A stretch of 25,326 nt of DNA from JANLUX01 sp031366005 (GCA_031366005.1 JANLZB010000039.1:1-25326), one strand, 5' to 3'. Positions 1-6,798 are shown, counted from the first letter of the stretch. Numbers and translations are program-made. The notes: a model not told the origin generated them from the sequence alone.

Positions 1-716
1 TTGTAGGGTAGGTTAGTATAGTGGTATGGGTTGTCCATAATTTTGGGTTGTTGTTGTGGTGTGTTTGTTTTTTGGGCGGGAATTTTAGCAGGTACAGAAT
101 TATGGCTTTTTTCTTCTTTCAAAACAGGACCTACCAACTGACCGTTTTCTTTTTCGGGTTGGTAGGTAGGTATATTTTTATTAATAACTTCATTAATAGC
201 TTTATTAATAACTGGTATAGGTGTGCTGATTTCAACACTTGCATTTGTTGATTTCAACACATGCATTTGTTTATTGGGTGTGATGGTATTATCATTTCCA
301 TTTGTTGATTCTAACACAGGATTTTGTTTTTTGAATGAGTCGGTGAAAGTGTACCAAAGTGTGCGGTCGTATCCTTTCTTGTTGTAGTTGGCTGTTTGGA
401 TTACTTGTTTTTCGATGAGCTTTTCAATAACGGTTCTGATTCCCTGGACTGTTAAGCCAAAGTGCTCAGATAATTCTTTATGTGTTGAGAATGACCAGTA
501 TTTATTCTCGATGAAATTGTTACCGTTTTTTTCATTCAACTGTAAGTTGAATTGAAGGTTATAAATAAATATTGCCTGATTTATTCCGTACTTTTTAGCG
601 TAGTGCAGATTATATGACCGGAGATTTTCTTTGCTGTTAATAACTGTGTTATTTGCATCCGGTGCTGTTTGTAAATTTTCTTCTTTTGTTGATAACGTGT
701 TTTTTTGTGCTGTCAT
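1..716 (-). CDS. Replication initiator / replisome-organizer-like HTH protein (partial, runs off left edge)
   Basis: My translation of the minus strand from ATG at 714-716 is open without a stop for 238 codons to the window edge, so the C-terminus is missing. Residues ~35-125 look like the N-terminal winged-helix domain of phage/plasmid replication initiators: a helical segment with YGINQAIFIYNLQF, then FIENKYWSFSTHKELSEHF, a recognition-helix-like VQGIRTVIEKLIEKQVI, and the wing-like NYNKKGYDRTLWYTFTDSF. This W-S/T-x-S ... L-x-K-L ... G/A-N-Y-N-K ... Y-D-R-T-x-W-Y pattern is, from memory, typical of mobile-element replisome organizers. Residues ~130-238 are a low-complexity Asn/Lys/Pro/Gln-rich linker with the short repeats INKA-INEV-INKN. 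The linker DNA contains iteron-like repeats, described separately. The gene could instead be a chromosomal HTH regulator; a search with the complete protein would settle that. The family call is inference from motif shape. Confidence 0.7.
   Translation of the reverse strand, partial: MTAQKNTLSTKEENLQTAPDANNTVINSKENLRSYNLHYAKKYGINQAIFIYNLQFNLQLNEKNGNNFIENKYWSFSTHKELSEHFGLTVQGIRTVIEKLIEKQVIQTANYNKKGYDRTLWYTFTDSFKKQNPVLESTNGNDNTITPNKQMHVLKSTNASVEISTPIPVINKAINEVINKNIPTYQPEKENGQLVGPVLKEEKSHNSVPAKIPAQKTNTPQQQPKIMDNPYHYTNLPY
180..317. repeat. Iteron-like direct repeats plus AT-rich 12-mers inside the initiator gene
   Basis: The 12-mer TGATTTCAACAC occurs at 227-238 and 249-260, with a variant (TGATTCTAACAC) at 306-317. 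CATTTGT occurs at 242-248, 264-270 and 299-305. Together 227-248 and 249-270 are two tandem copies of a 22-bp unit differing at one base, plus a third diverged copy. Directly beside them, ATTAATAACTT-type units start at 180, 192 and 204, a period of exactly 12 bp, in an AT-only-rich block. The 22-bp period is not a multiple of three, so it cannot be explained by a repeated peptide. Iterons next to an AT-rich unwinding region inside the initiator's own linker is the arrangement known for the lambda O gene. An origin function here is inference. Confidence 0.55.
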
Positions 717-1162
717 GATAAATAAGAAAACCTTGATAAGGCTTCAGCCAGCACGCCTCCACCTATCAAGGTTATTTTTAAAATTGTTTGCAATGTGCTG
801 ATTGCTGTAATTAAATAGAGCAGGATTTTTTTAAATCGTTCCTCCAATTACAATTAACGAAGAAAAAAATGACAAATGGAAATTTATTTTTTGCAGACTG
901 TTTTAATGGGGTGTAATTAATCGGCTGGTGTAATTAATCGGGTTGGTGATGGTGGTTAAAATGGGCTTATATGCGTGAATTATGGGAAAATTTGCGGTGA
1001 GTGTTATTGAGAGTGAAAAGATAAAGATTAGAATACATTTTACATATCTCATTTTCTTTTATTTTTTCTCGTTTTACCTCTGTGTTTTCAAAAAAATGAC
1101 GCTGATTTTAGGGCTTGAAAAAAAATATTTGGTGAATGGATAAAAATGCAGGGTGAGGTAAA
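717..1162. other. Non-coding AT-rich stretch with short direct repeats
   Basis: No credible reading frame is present. Apart from the 729-773 hairpin, it holds TGTAATTAA at 806-814, 912-920 and 929-937. The last two lie in a 17-bp tandem pair (GTGTAATTAATCGG at 911-924 and 928-941). The remainder is AT-rich with no visible tRNA, terminator or recognisable promoter. Confidence 0.4.
729..773 (-). promoter_or_regulatory. Inverted repeat in the 5' leader of the initiator gene
   Basis: AACCTTGATA (729-738) pairs perfectly with TATCAAGGTT (764-773), with a 25-nt interior that can extend the stem (AGGC 739-742 with GCCT 755-758, or GG with CC across a one-base bulge). It lies 13 nt upstream of the initiator ATG. 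On the minus strand it is followed by a U-rich run (TTTTCTTATTT) and contains the only AAGG near the start, so it could sequester a ribosome-binding site, act as an attenuator, or be an operator. No function is shown. Confidence 0.45.
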
Positions 1163-1469
1163 ATGACAACTCAACTGACACCTAATTTTTGCGGAAATAT
1201 GCTTGGGGTTAATTATCAATCAATTATGAAAGGGGTGGTTGGTGGAAGGAACACCAACAGCGGCAGAATCAGGTCGTATTAAAACCACTGACCGTTCAGG
1301 TAACTATTCTTTCAAACGATTGGATATGACTCAATGCAACATTCGTGTTCGGGCAACTAATTTTGATACTATAGAAATGCCGGTATTCTTAGTAAAAGGC
1401 AAGCTGAAAGAAAAAGTTGATTTCGCAATGTCTCCATCCGTTATAGTTCCTGTTTCAGAGCATGCCTGA
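1163..1469 (+). pseudogene. Frameshifted remnant of a carboxypeptidase-regulatory-like (CnaB-type) domain
   Basis: Two overlapping frames appear to make one protein. From ATG 1163 the frame reads through NYQSIMKGVVGG and ends at TAA 1280-1282. The +1 frame, open from about 1230 with a nominal TTG at 1239, reads EGTPTAAESGRIKTTDRSGN followed by YSFKRL and ends at 1469. A single one-base shift near 1238-1243 joins KGVV to EGTPTAAESGRIKTTD, giving the KGxVV...G-x-I/V-K-T-T-D-x-S-G-N-Y-S-F pattern of Bacteroidota carboxypeptidase-regulatory-like domains, which normally sit at the N-terminus of TonB-dependent receptors or secreted proteins. At about 100 residues only the domain is left, with no signal peptide or barrel. 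A terminator follows. It may be a decaying fragment, or a sequencing indel may have split a small real gene. Confidence 0.4.
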
Positions 1470-1503
1470 TAAAAATTGGTGATTTAAATTTCTTTGTTCG
1501 TTT

Positions 1504-1532
1504 AACCCTGCATGCAATTGCAGGGTTTTTTT
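1504..1532 (+). terminator. Intrinsic terminator
   Basis: A perfect 9-bp stem, AACCCTGCA (1504-1512) with TGCAGGGTT (1519-1527), has a 6-nt loop and is followed by a T run through 1532. It lies 35 nt after the stop at 1469, so it probably ends transcription of the short ORF. Confidence 0.75.
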
Positions 1533-1832
1533 ATGCTTAATAATTTTTGAGGATGTGTGATCAGTAAAATGAAAACAAAGCGAACTTGAAATTATCTGAT
1601 TAAACAACCTGTTAATCTCACAATGATAATAACCCAGCATAGAAATTAATCTACTAATTACCAATGCAGCCAAAGTATCGGGGTTTGTTGGAGTAAACTC
1701 CATCAACGGCACAAGTCTGTTTTTCTTGGAAGGCTTTCAAGCATGCTTTTATTTCCCCATTTTTTGATGGCTTAAATTTTTTATTGGATTTTCATTAATC
1801 TTTTTTTTATCAATAAACTAAACTAAAAATCT
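1533..1832. other. Intergenic region upstream of the dehydrogenase, nothing recognised
   Basis: No supported gene is visible. A minus-strand frame across 1455-1712 has stops just upstream and runs antisense through the terminator, so it is not called. The last ~100 bases before 1833 are T-rich and presumably hold the dehydrogenase promoter, but no clean TAnnTTTG box is visible. Confidence 0.35.
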
Positions 1833-2999
1833 ATGAAAGCAGCAGTATTTCACAAAATGGGCGACATTAGTGTTGACAATGTAGCCGACCCGAAAATCGA
1901 AGCGCCTGATGATATTATATTACAGGTGACATCAACCGCAATATGCGGATCCGACCTTCACATTTATGATGGTTTTGTTCCCCAGTTGCGCGATCAGGTA
2001 TTAGGTCACGAGTTTATGGGAATAGTGATGGAGACAGGTCCCAAAGTCACAAGCCTGAAAAAAGGAGACCGTGTAGTTGTGCCGTTTACCATTGCATGTG
2101 GGCAGTGCTTTTTTTGTTCGCAGGGATTTCATCCAAGCTGCGTGCATACCAATCCAAAAATATATGGCCCTGAAGGTGACCTTATGAAAGGAAAAGGTGG
2201 AGGCATGTTTGGATATACTGATATGTATGGTGGATATAATGGAGGTCAGGCAGAGTATGTGCGCGTGCCCCGGGCTAATGCAGGACCTAAAATAATTCCG
2301 GATGAGTTCACAGATGACCAGGTTTTATTCCTTACCGATATTTTTCCCACCGGATGGAGCGCAGTGAAATGGGGAAAGGTGAAGCAAGGTGACAGTGTAG
2401 TAATTTTTGGAAGCGGTCCTGTTGGTTTGATGGCACAGAAGGCTGCCCTGGCTCACGGTGCTAAACTTGTGATAGCAGTTGATCCTTTACAATACAGGTT
2501 AGATAAAGCATTGCAGGTAAATGGTGTGGAAGTGCTGGATGCAAATGATGATGACCTGATGGATAAAATAAGAGAGATGACCGGAGGACGTGGTGCAGAT
2601 GTAGCCATTGATGCCGTTGGGATGGAGGCTAACAGAACCACACTTGAAAAAGCAAAAGCTGTTTTCAATGCGGAAAAAGGAACTTCAAAAGTGATTGAGA
2701 TGTGTACGGAAGCAGTACGCAGAAACGGAACAATTTCGGTGGTTGGAGTTTATGCAAGTCCCTATGATAATTTTCCTATACATCGCATTTTTGATAAAGG
2801 TTTGATCATGCAGTTTGGCCAGGCTCAAACCCATTTGTATATTGATGAATGTTTTGAAGCGGTAAGCACCGGCAAAGTTATATTGGATGATATTATAACA
2901 CATACCTGGCCGCTTTCCAAAGCTTCAGAAGCTTATGATATGTTCAAGAAAAAAACCGATGACTGCGTAAAAGTAGTAATGAAACCAGGCATGAAATAA
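1833..2999 (+). CDS. Zinc-dependent alcohol dehydrogenase, glutathione-independent formaldehyde dehydrogenase-like
   Basis: A 388-residue medium-chain dehydrogenase: GroES-like N-terminal catalytic domain, then a Rossmann NAD-binding domain. Visible catalytic-zinc ligands are Cys38 (in AICGSD), His59 and Glu60 (LGHEF). Structural-zinc cysteines are Cys89, Cys92, Cys95 and Cys103. The nucleotide loop is GSGPVG (193-198), and Asp217 at the end of the next strand predicts NAD preference. After the structural zinc lobe comes an insertion ending GMFGYTDMYGGYNGGQAEYV, which resembles that of Pseudomonas-type formaldehyde dehydrogenases, and the length fits that group. The substrate cannot be read from sequence, and a general alcohol or threonine-like dehydrogenase remains possible. 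The next gene starts 29 bp downstream on the same strand, so the two are probably co-transcribed and may belong to a stress response. Confidence 0.85.
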   Translation: MKAAVFHKMGDISVDNVADPKIEAPDDIILQVTSTAICGSDLHIYDGFVPQLRDQVLGHEFMGIVMETGPKVTSLKKGDRVVVPFTIACGQCFFCSQGFHPSCVHTNPKIYGPEGDLMKGKGGGMFGYTDMYGGYNGGQAEYVRVPRANAGPKIIPDEFTDDQVLFLTDIFPTGWSAVKWGKVKQGDSVVIFGSGPVGLMAQKAALAHGAKLVIAVDPLQYRLDKALQVNGVEVLDANDDDLMDKIREMTGGRGADVAIDAVGMEANRTTLEKAKAVFNAEKGTSKVIEMCTEAVRRNGTISVVGVYASPYDNFPIHRIFDKGLIMQFGQAQTHLYIDECFEAVSTGKVILDDIITHTWPLSKASEAYDMFKKKTDDCVKVVMKPGMK

Positions 3000-3028
3000 A
3001 CACTATTCAATAATTAAAAATTTAAATT

Positions 3029-3526
3029 ATGAAAGCAAATGAACAGAGTCTGTTAAAAGATATTCAATTATTATGGAGCGCGGAGAATATGCTGGTTGAT
3101 ACCCTGCCGATGCTTATAGAAAAAGCCACCAATGATGCATTGAAAATGAGCCTTGCGCATCACCTTGCCGAAACCACTCAGCATAAAGTGATCATGGATT
3201 TTTTTGCAAAACAATTTGATGTGATGCGCGAAGGAAATTTTAATGATGAATTAAAAAACTTATTGCAAAGAAACGAGGATGAAATGAATCAGCTTGCCAG
3301 AGGTGACACTATGGATGAAGCAATTATTAAAGGTTCACAAAAAGTGGAACAATATGAAATGGCTGCATATACTGCTGCTGCAGTTAATGCCGAAATGCTG
3401 GGTCATGAATGGGTTGCGGCTAAAATGCGTTGGATATTGGAAGAAGAAAGACAAGCTCATGGCAAGCTTAATTTTCTTTTGAAAAATCTGGAAAAGCAAA
3501 GCGAATTAATCACAACACATCAATAG
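3029..3526 (+). CDS. DUF892 (YciE-type) ferritin-like protein
   Basis: A 165-residue all-helical protein matching the DUF892 pattern: LLKDIQLLWSAENMLVDTLP (about 8-27), then HHLAETTQH (44-52), KVEQYEMAAY, and a final helix LEEERQAHGKLNFLL. Glu19, Glu48, His52, the Glu of EQYE and the Glu cluster in ILEEE are positioned like the carboxylate/His ligands of a four-helix diiron bundle. E. coli YciE/YciF relatives are stress-induced and often accompany catalase or dehydrogenase genes. Here the neighbour 29 bp upstream is a zinc dehydrogenase. The family is clear; metal binding and biochemical role are inference. No signal peptide, so cytoplasmic. Confidence 0.85.
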   Translation: MKANEQSLLKDIQLLWSAENMLVDTLPMLIEKATNDALKMSLAHHLAETTQHKVIMDFFAKQFDVMREGNFNDELKNLLQRNEDEMNQLARGDTMDEAIIKGSQKVEQYEMAAYTAAAVNAEMLGHEWVAAKMRWILEEERQAHGKLNFLLKNLEKQSELITTHQ

Positions 3527-3695
3527 GCAGTTCATTTTTGCAAACAAATCAGTTTATGTCGAAAGTAATTGCAAGAAGAATTAATCCTCTAATATTACGG
3601 CATATTTATTCTATTCAAACAGGAATAATATTATTCATGCATTCTATTAATATTATACTGCTGATTTATTTAAACTACTTTAATTCTTTAACGAT

Positions 3696-4880
3696 ATGAA
3701 GCGACTATTACCACACATTAAATTTTACTTTAGTTTAATCATAGCTTATTGCTTTTTAACAGGTATGCAGATATCTGCAAACAGATGCAATGTGCCGCCA
3801 CAGCCTTCTGCAATTACTGCAACAGGCGGCAACACCAAAGTTTGCCCCGGAGATATAAAAACTTATTCGATAGCAAGTGTGGCAGGCGCTAATGGTTATG
3901 TATGGACCATTCCGAATGGGAGTTCTATTATAGGCAATGCCACCACTACTATCACGCTCAGATATAGCAGTTCATTTTCAAATGCTTTATTAAAAGTATC
4001 AGCAAAAAATAATTGCGGTACGAGTCCTGCCCGCACTTTATTTATTCAGCGGAATAATCCTGCTGCAACCGGTGCATTTACCGGCCCTGCCACTGGATTT
4101 TGCGGTATGAGCGGAGTGGTGTATTCAGTGCCTGCTATGCCGGGTATTATTTATAACTGGAGTTTTGATTCCACGGGTGCAACTATTGTAAGCGGGCAGG
4201 GAACCAATACAATTACAGTAGATTTTTCAACTTCTTTTGTTACGGGGATTTTAGGAGTTACAGCAAACAATGGATGTGGATCAAGCGGTGAACATCATTT
4301 GCATTTAAATTCAAGACCTGCCGCTGCTGACACTGTTTATGGTATTACATCAGTGTGTGCAAACCAACAAAATGTTGCTTATTCAATTGCTCCCATCAAT
4401 AGTGCAACTTCCTATACCTGGACAGGACCAGCGGGTTCGCAGATATCGGATGCGGTGAATACTTCTACAGGAATTACATTGAATACAGATTCAACATCAG
4501 TTACCGTAAATTATGGAACCACTGGCGGCATTTTAAAAGTGCGTGGTAACAATGCATGTGGTGCAGGCTCTCTAAATAACACTGCAATAACTATTGTTTG
4601 CAGAGGCCAGATTACACCAGCAGAAAATAATTTAATGCTGAAGTGTTATCCTGTTCCCGCCAAAGATCAGTTGACAGTTACTTTTTATTCTGCAGAAGAA
4701 AAGGAAACCATTATTGAGCTGCGTGATGTTGAAGGAAAAACTATTTTGCATAAGGCATTTAATTCAAAACAGGGAGAAAATAATTGTAAGGTAAATCTTG
4801 CTACTATACCGTCCGGATTGTACCTGCTTTATGTTATTAATGGAGTTCAAAAGGATTTCAGAAAAATTACGGTTGAATGA
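3696..4880 (+). CDS. Secreted PKD/Ig-like repeat protein with T9SS type A sorting domain
   Basis: 394 residues. Residues ~1-28 form a signal peptide (basic start, hydrophobic YFSLIIAYCFLTGM, Ala near the cleavage site). Three repeats of ~90 residues follow, each with a Cys near the start (VCPGD, FCGMS, VCANQ), a Y-x-W core (GYVWTIP, IYNWSFD, SYTWTGP) and an N-N/A-x-CG end (AKNNCG, ANNGCG, GNNACG). These are PKD-like beta-sandwich repeats common in Bacteroidota surface proteins. The C-terminal ~75 residues (LKCYPVPAKDQLTV ... IPSGLYLLYVINGV ... KITVE) are a T9SS type A sorting domain, which directs export across the outer membrane and removal of the signal. No catalytic domain is visible, so an adhesive or structural role is likely but unproved. 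Confidence 0.8.
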   Translation: MKRLLPHIKFYFSLIIAYCFLTGMQISANRCNVPPQPSAITATGGNTKVCPGDIKTYSIASVAGANGYVWTIPNGSSIIGNATTTITLRYSSSFSNALLKVSAKNNCGTSPARTLFIQRNNPAATGAFTGPATGFCGMSGVVYSVPAMPGIIYNWSFDSTGATIVSGQGTNTITVDFSTSFVTGILGVTANNGCGSSGEHHLHLNSRPAAADTVYGITSVCANQQNVAYSIAPINSATSYTWTGPAGSQISDAVNTSTGITLNTDSTSVTVNYGTTGGILKVRGNNACGAGSLNNTAITIVCRGQITPAENNLMLKCYPVPAKDQLTVTFYSAEEKETIIELRDVEGKTILHKAFNSKQGENNCKVNLATIPSGLYLLYVINGVQKDFRKITVE

Positions 4881-4930
4881 AATATTTCTGTCAGCGCAGC
4901 GTGAATTTTTATCAGCATTTGCATTAAAAA

Positions 4931-4963
4931 TTTTGCCTGTTTCCTGTAATAGGCGTATCTTTG
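4931..4963 (+). promoter_or_regulatory. Bacteroidota-type promoter for a short transcript
   Basis: TTTTG at 4931-4935 and TATCTTTG at 4956-4963 are separated by 20 nt, a full match to the Bacteroidota primary-sigma consensus (TTTG, ~19-21 nt, TAnnTTTG). The start of transcription would be near 4970. No gene longer than six codons lies between it and the terminator ~70-100 nt downstream. Confidence 0.6.
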
Positions 4964-4969
4964 ACCCGA

Positions 4970-5069
4970 TTTAAAAAGCATCTCTATGAAACCTTTTACA
5001 CCATAAGTTGTTCTTAAATCTAGTTTAAGTTATAAAACCCCCGGTCGTAGTTGTCCGGGGCTTTTTTTT
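4970..5069 (+). ncRNA. Candidate small RNA or leader transcript (~100 nt)
   Basis: The unit is bounded by the promoter at 4931-4963 and the terminator at 5039-5069. It contains a small hairpin, CTTAAA (5013-5018) with TTTAAG (5024-5029), a possible long-range pair GATTTAA (4968-4974) with TTAAATC (5014-5020), and a six-codon frame MKPFTP (4986-5006). I do not recognise it as 6S RNA, SRP RNA, tmRNA or RNase P RNA. Two readings fit: an independent small RNA, or a terminated leader (attenuator) of the SUI1-type gene that starts at 5149. Existence of the transcript is inference from signals only. Confidence 0.45.
5039..5069 (+). terminator. Intrinsic terminator of the short transcript
   Basis: CCCCGG (5039-5044) pairs with CCGGGG (5055-5060) around a 10-nt loop. 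After one C comes a run of eight T (5062-5069), with an A run before the stem. It lies 80 bp before the next start codon and 160 bp after the previous stop, so it fits the orphan promoter at 4931-4963 better than the upstream CDS. Confidence 0.75.
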
Positions 5070-5148
5070 GCAAAAAAGTGTGTTACGATATGTAATAGCT
5101 GATTAATCATTACGGTTATTTTTAATTTCAATAAATTATTTTTGTTTT

Positions 5149-5484
5149 ATGTCAAAGAAGAAAAATTCCTTTTCGGGTATTATGTATTCAACCAACCTTG
5201 ATTTCAAGATGCAGGAAGAAGAATCTACACGGGCACCGGCAGATAAAAAACAAAATCTGCGTGTGTGGCTTGAGCGCAAAGGTGGCGGCAAGGTGGTTAC
5301 TGTTGTAAAAGGATATATGGGTAATCCTCAAACATTAGAAGAAATAGGAAAAATGCTGAAGACAAAATGCGGCACCGGTGGGGCTGTTAAAGATTATGAA
5401 ATTTTAATTCAGGGCGATAACCGCGATAAAGTATTAAAGCTGCTTGCTGAAGCAGGATATAATGCTAAGAAAGCAGGGGGATAG
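5149..5484 (+). CDS. SUI1/YciH-family translation initiation factor-like protein
   Basis: 111 residues. A short charged N-terminus precedes the SUI1/eIF1 fold at ~35-108, with LRVWLERKGGGKVVTVVKGY, then TLEEIGKMLKTKCGTGGAVK and EILIQGDNRDKVLKLLAEAG. The R-K-G-G-G-K-x-V-T loop and the C-G-T-G-G-x-x-K turn are the hallmark of bacterial YciH and eIF1. The family is thought to act at the small ribosomal subunit during start-site selection, though its bacterial role is poorly defined. TATTTTTG at 5137-5144 ends 4 nt before the ATG; if it is a real -7 box the mRNA would be leaderless. The stop codon lies within the left arm of a repeat shared with the convergent bshA end. Confidence 0.85.
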   Translation: MSKKKNSFSGIMYSTNLDFKMQEEESTRAPADKKQNLRVWLERKGGGKVVTVVKGYMGNPQTLEEIGKMLKTKCGTGGAVKDYEILIQGDNRDKVLKLLAEAGYNAKKAGG

Positions 5485-5523
5485 TTGACAGTTGAGAGTT
5501 GAGAGTGGAGAGTTGACAACTAT
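5481..5523. repeat. GTTGACAG/GTTGAGAG repeat element (copy 1)
   Basis: A run of TTGACAG/TTGAGAG units fills the 35 bp between two convergent genes. Its ends are inverted: ATAGTTG (5481-5487) and CAACTAT (5517-5523). The TAG stop of the SUI1-type gene (5482-5484) and the TAG stop of bshA (complement of 5520-5522) both lie inside these arms. Related copies occur at 6705-6798, 17104-17190 and 20731-20810. Confidence 0.7.
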
Positions 5524-6659
5524 GCTTCAACTTTTATTTCATTTATCACTTTGTTATAGTATCCCTCATATAAGGGCAGCACCACATTAATATCAAATTG
5601 CCGGGCACGGTTCATAGCATTTGCTTTAAATTGCATTAGTGTTTCATCACTGCTTAAAATGACAACTGAATTTTTTGCCATGTCTTCCACATCACCAACA
5701 GGACTCATAAAACCGGTAACTCCATTAATATTTAATTCGGGTATTCCACCTGAGTTGGAGGAAATAACTGGTACCTGGCATGCCATTGCTTCCAATGCAG
5801 CTAAACCAAAACTTTCGGTTTCGCTGGGCATAATAAAAAGATCACAAACCGAAAGAATTTCTTCTACTGCTTCCTGCTTTCCAAGGAAACGTACATCTTC
5901 GGGATAAGTGAGGCAACGAGCCAGTTTTTCAATATTGTTACGCTCAGGCCCATCCCCTATCAGTAATAATTTAGATGGAATAACATTGCGAATGAGATCA
6001 AATACTTTTAATACATCTTCCACACGTTTTACTTTACGGAAATTAGAAGTGTGTACAATCAACCGTTCACCATTAGGTGCAATGGCTTTTTTGAAATGAT
6101 CTTTTGGTTGTTTTGAAAATCGAGTGAGGTCAATAAAATTAGGAATGACTTCAATTTCCTTTGTTACCTGAAAATTGCGAAACGTATCCTTTCTTAAACT
6201 ATCAGACACAGCAGTTATTCCATCTGAATGATTGATGGCAAATGTTACCACCGGCTCAAAGCTTGAATCACGTCCCACGAGGGTAATGTCTGTACCGTGC
6301 AAAGTTGTTACTACGGGGATATGTATTCCGAAGGTTATCAGAATTTGTTTTGCCATATAAGCAACTGATGCATGAGGGATGGCATAATGCACATGAAGGA
6401 TGTCCAGCTTTTCGTGCCTTACCACATCTACGAGCTTGCTTGTTAACGCTGACTCATACGGTGCATAATCAAACAATGGATATTTAGAAACAGATACTTC
6501 ATGATAAGAAATGTTCTCATGAAAATGTTCTAATCTCACAGGTTGACTATAAGTAATAAAATGGATATGATGTCCTTTATCAGCTAATGCTTTTCCGAGT
6601 TCTGTTGCTACCACACCGCTACCGCCAAAAGTGGGATAACACACAATTCCTATTTTCAT
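5520..6659 (-). CDS. bshA: N-acetyl-alpha-D-glucosaminyl L-malate synthase
   Basis: 379 residues, a GT4-family glycosyltransferase with two Rossmann domains. The first step of bacillithiol synthesis joins GlcNAc from UDP-GlcNAc to L-malate. The BshA-type N-terminus MKIGIVCYPTFGGSGVVATE is present, as are HVHYAIPHA (about 89-97), TTLHGTDITLVG (118-129), and the GT-B donor-binding EX7E motif with Glu282 and Glu290 in ETESFGLAALEAMACQVPVI. Length matches the family. No other bacillithiol genes are in the window; bshB and bshC are usually elsewhere in Bacteroidota. A TATCTTTG box lies 21 nt upstream of the start on the minus strand. The stop codon is within a repeat arm. Confidence 0.92.
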   Translation of the reverse strand: MKIGIVCYPTFGGSGVVATELGKALADKGHHIHFITYSQPVRLEHFHENISYHEVSVSKYPLFDYAPYESALTSKLVDVVRHEKLDILHVHYAIPHASVAYMAKQILITFGIHIPVVTTLHGTDITLVGRDSSFEPVVTFAINHSDGITAVSDSLRKDTFRNFQVTKEIEVIPNFIDLTRFSKQPKDHFKKAIAPNGERLIVHTSNFRKVKRVEDVLKVFDLIRNVIPSKLLLIGDGPERNNIEKLARCLTYPEDVRFLGKQEAVEEILSVCDLFIMPSETESFGLAALEAMACQVPVISSNSGGIPELNINGVTGFMSPVGDVEDMAKNSVVILSSDETLMQFKANAMNRARQFDINVVLPLYEGYYNKVINEIKVEA

Positions 6660-6680
6660 AAAATGATGATTTTAAAAAAA

Positions 6681-6688
6681 CAAAGATA
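6681..6688 (-). promoter_or_regulatory. Putative -7 box of bshA
   Basis: TATCTTTG on the minus strand is an exact TAnnTTTG match, 21 nt before the bshA ATG, giving a short leader. No convincing TTTG -33 element is visible at the usual distance, so the call rests on the -7 box alone. Confidence 0.45.
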
Positions 6689-6704
6689 ATAATTCGGTAG
6701 GGGG

Positions 6705-6798
6705 ATTATAGTGGACAGTTGACAGTTGACGGTTGAAAGTTTACGGTTGATGGTATACAAGCAAATGAGAGAACTATAAACTGTAAACTGTAAACTAT
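6705..6798. repeat. GTTGACAG-type inverted repeat element (copy 2)
   Basis: The left part is a direct series (GGACAGTTGACAGTTGACGG onward to about 6752). The right part, ACTATAAACTGTAAACTG with one more unit, is its imperfect reverse complement. Aligned arms both begin ATAGT followed by three 7-bp units; differences are mostly G versus T. The stop codon of the GH3/serine hydrolase gene (complement of 6795-6797) lies in the right arm. Confidence 0.6.

Noticed and set aside
21..251. Plus-strand 76-residue frame rich in Phe/Trp/Val
   Set aside because: It is the antisense shadow of the initiator gene's Asn/Lys/Pro-rich linker, which has the clear family motifs.
1455..1712. Minus-strand 85-residue frame ending across the terminator
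   Set aside because: It overlaps the tail of the short plus-strand ORF, runs antisense through a strong terminator hairpin, has stops immediately upstream and shows no motif I recognise.
5137..5144. Promoter of the SUI1-type gene
   Set aside because: TATTTTTG fits the -7 consensus but lies 4 nt from the ATG and lacks a -33 element. It would require a leaderless mRNA, so I did not call it.
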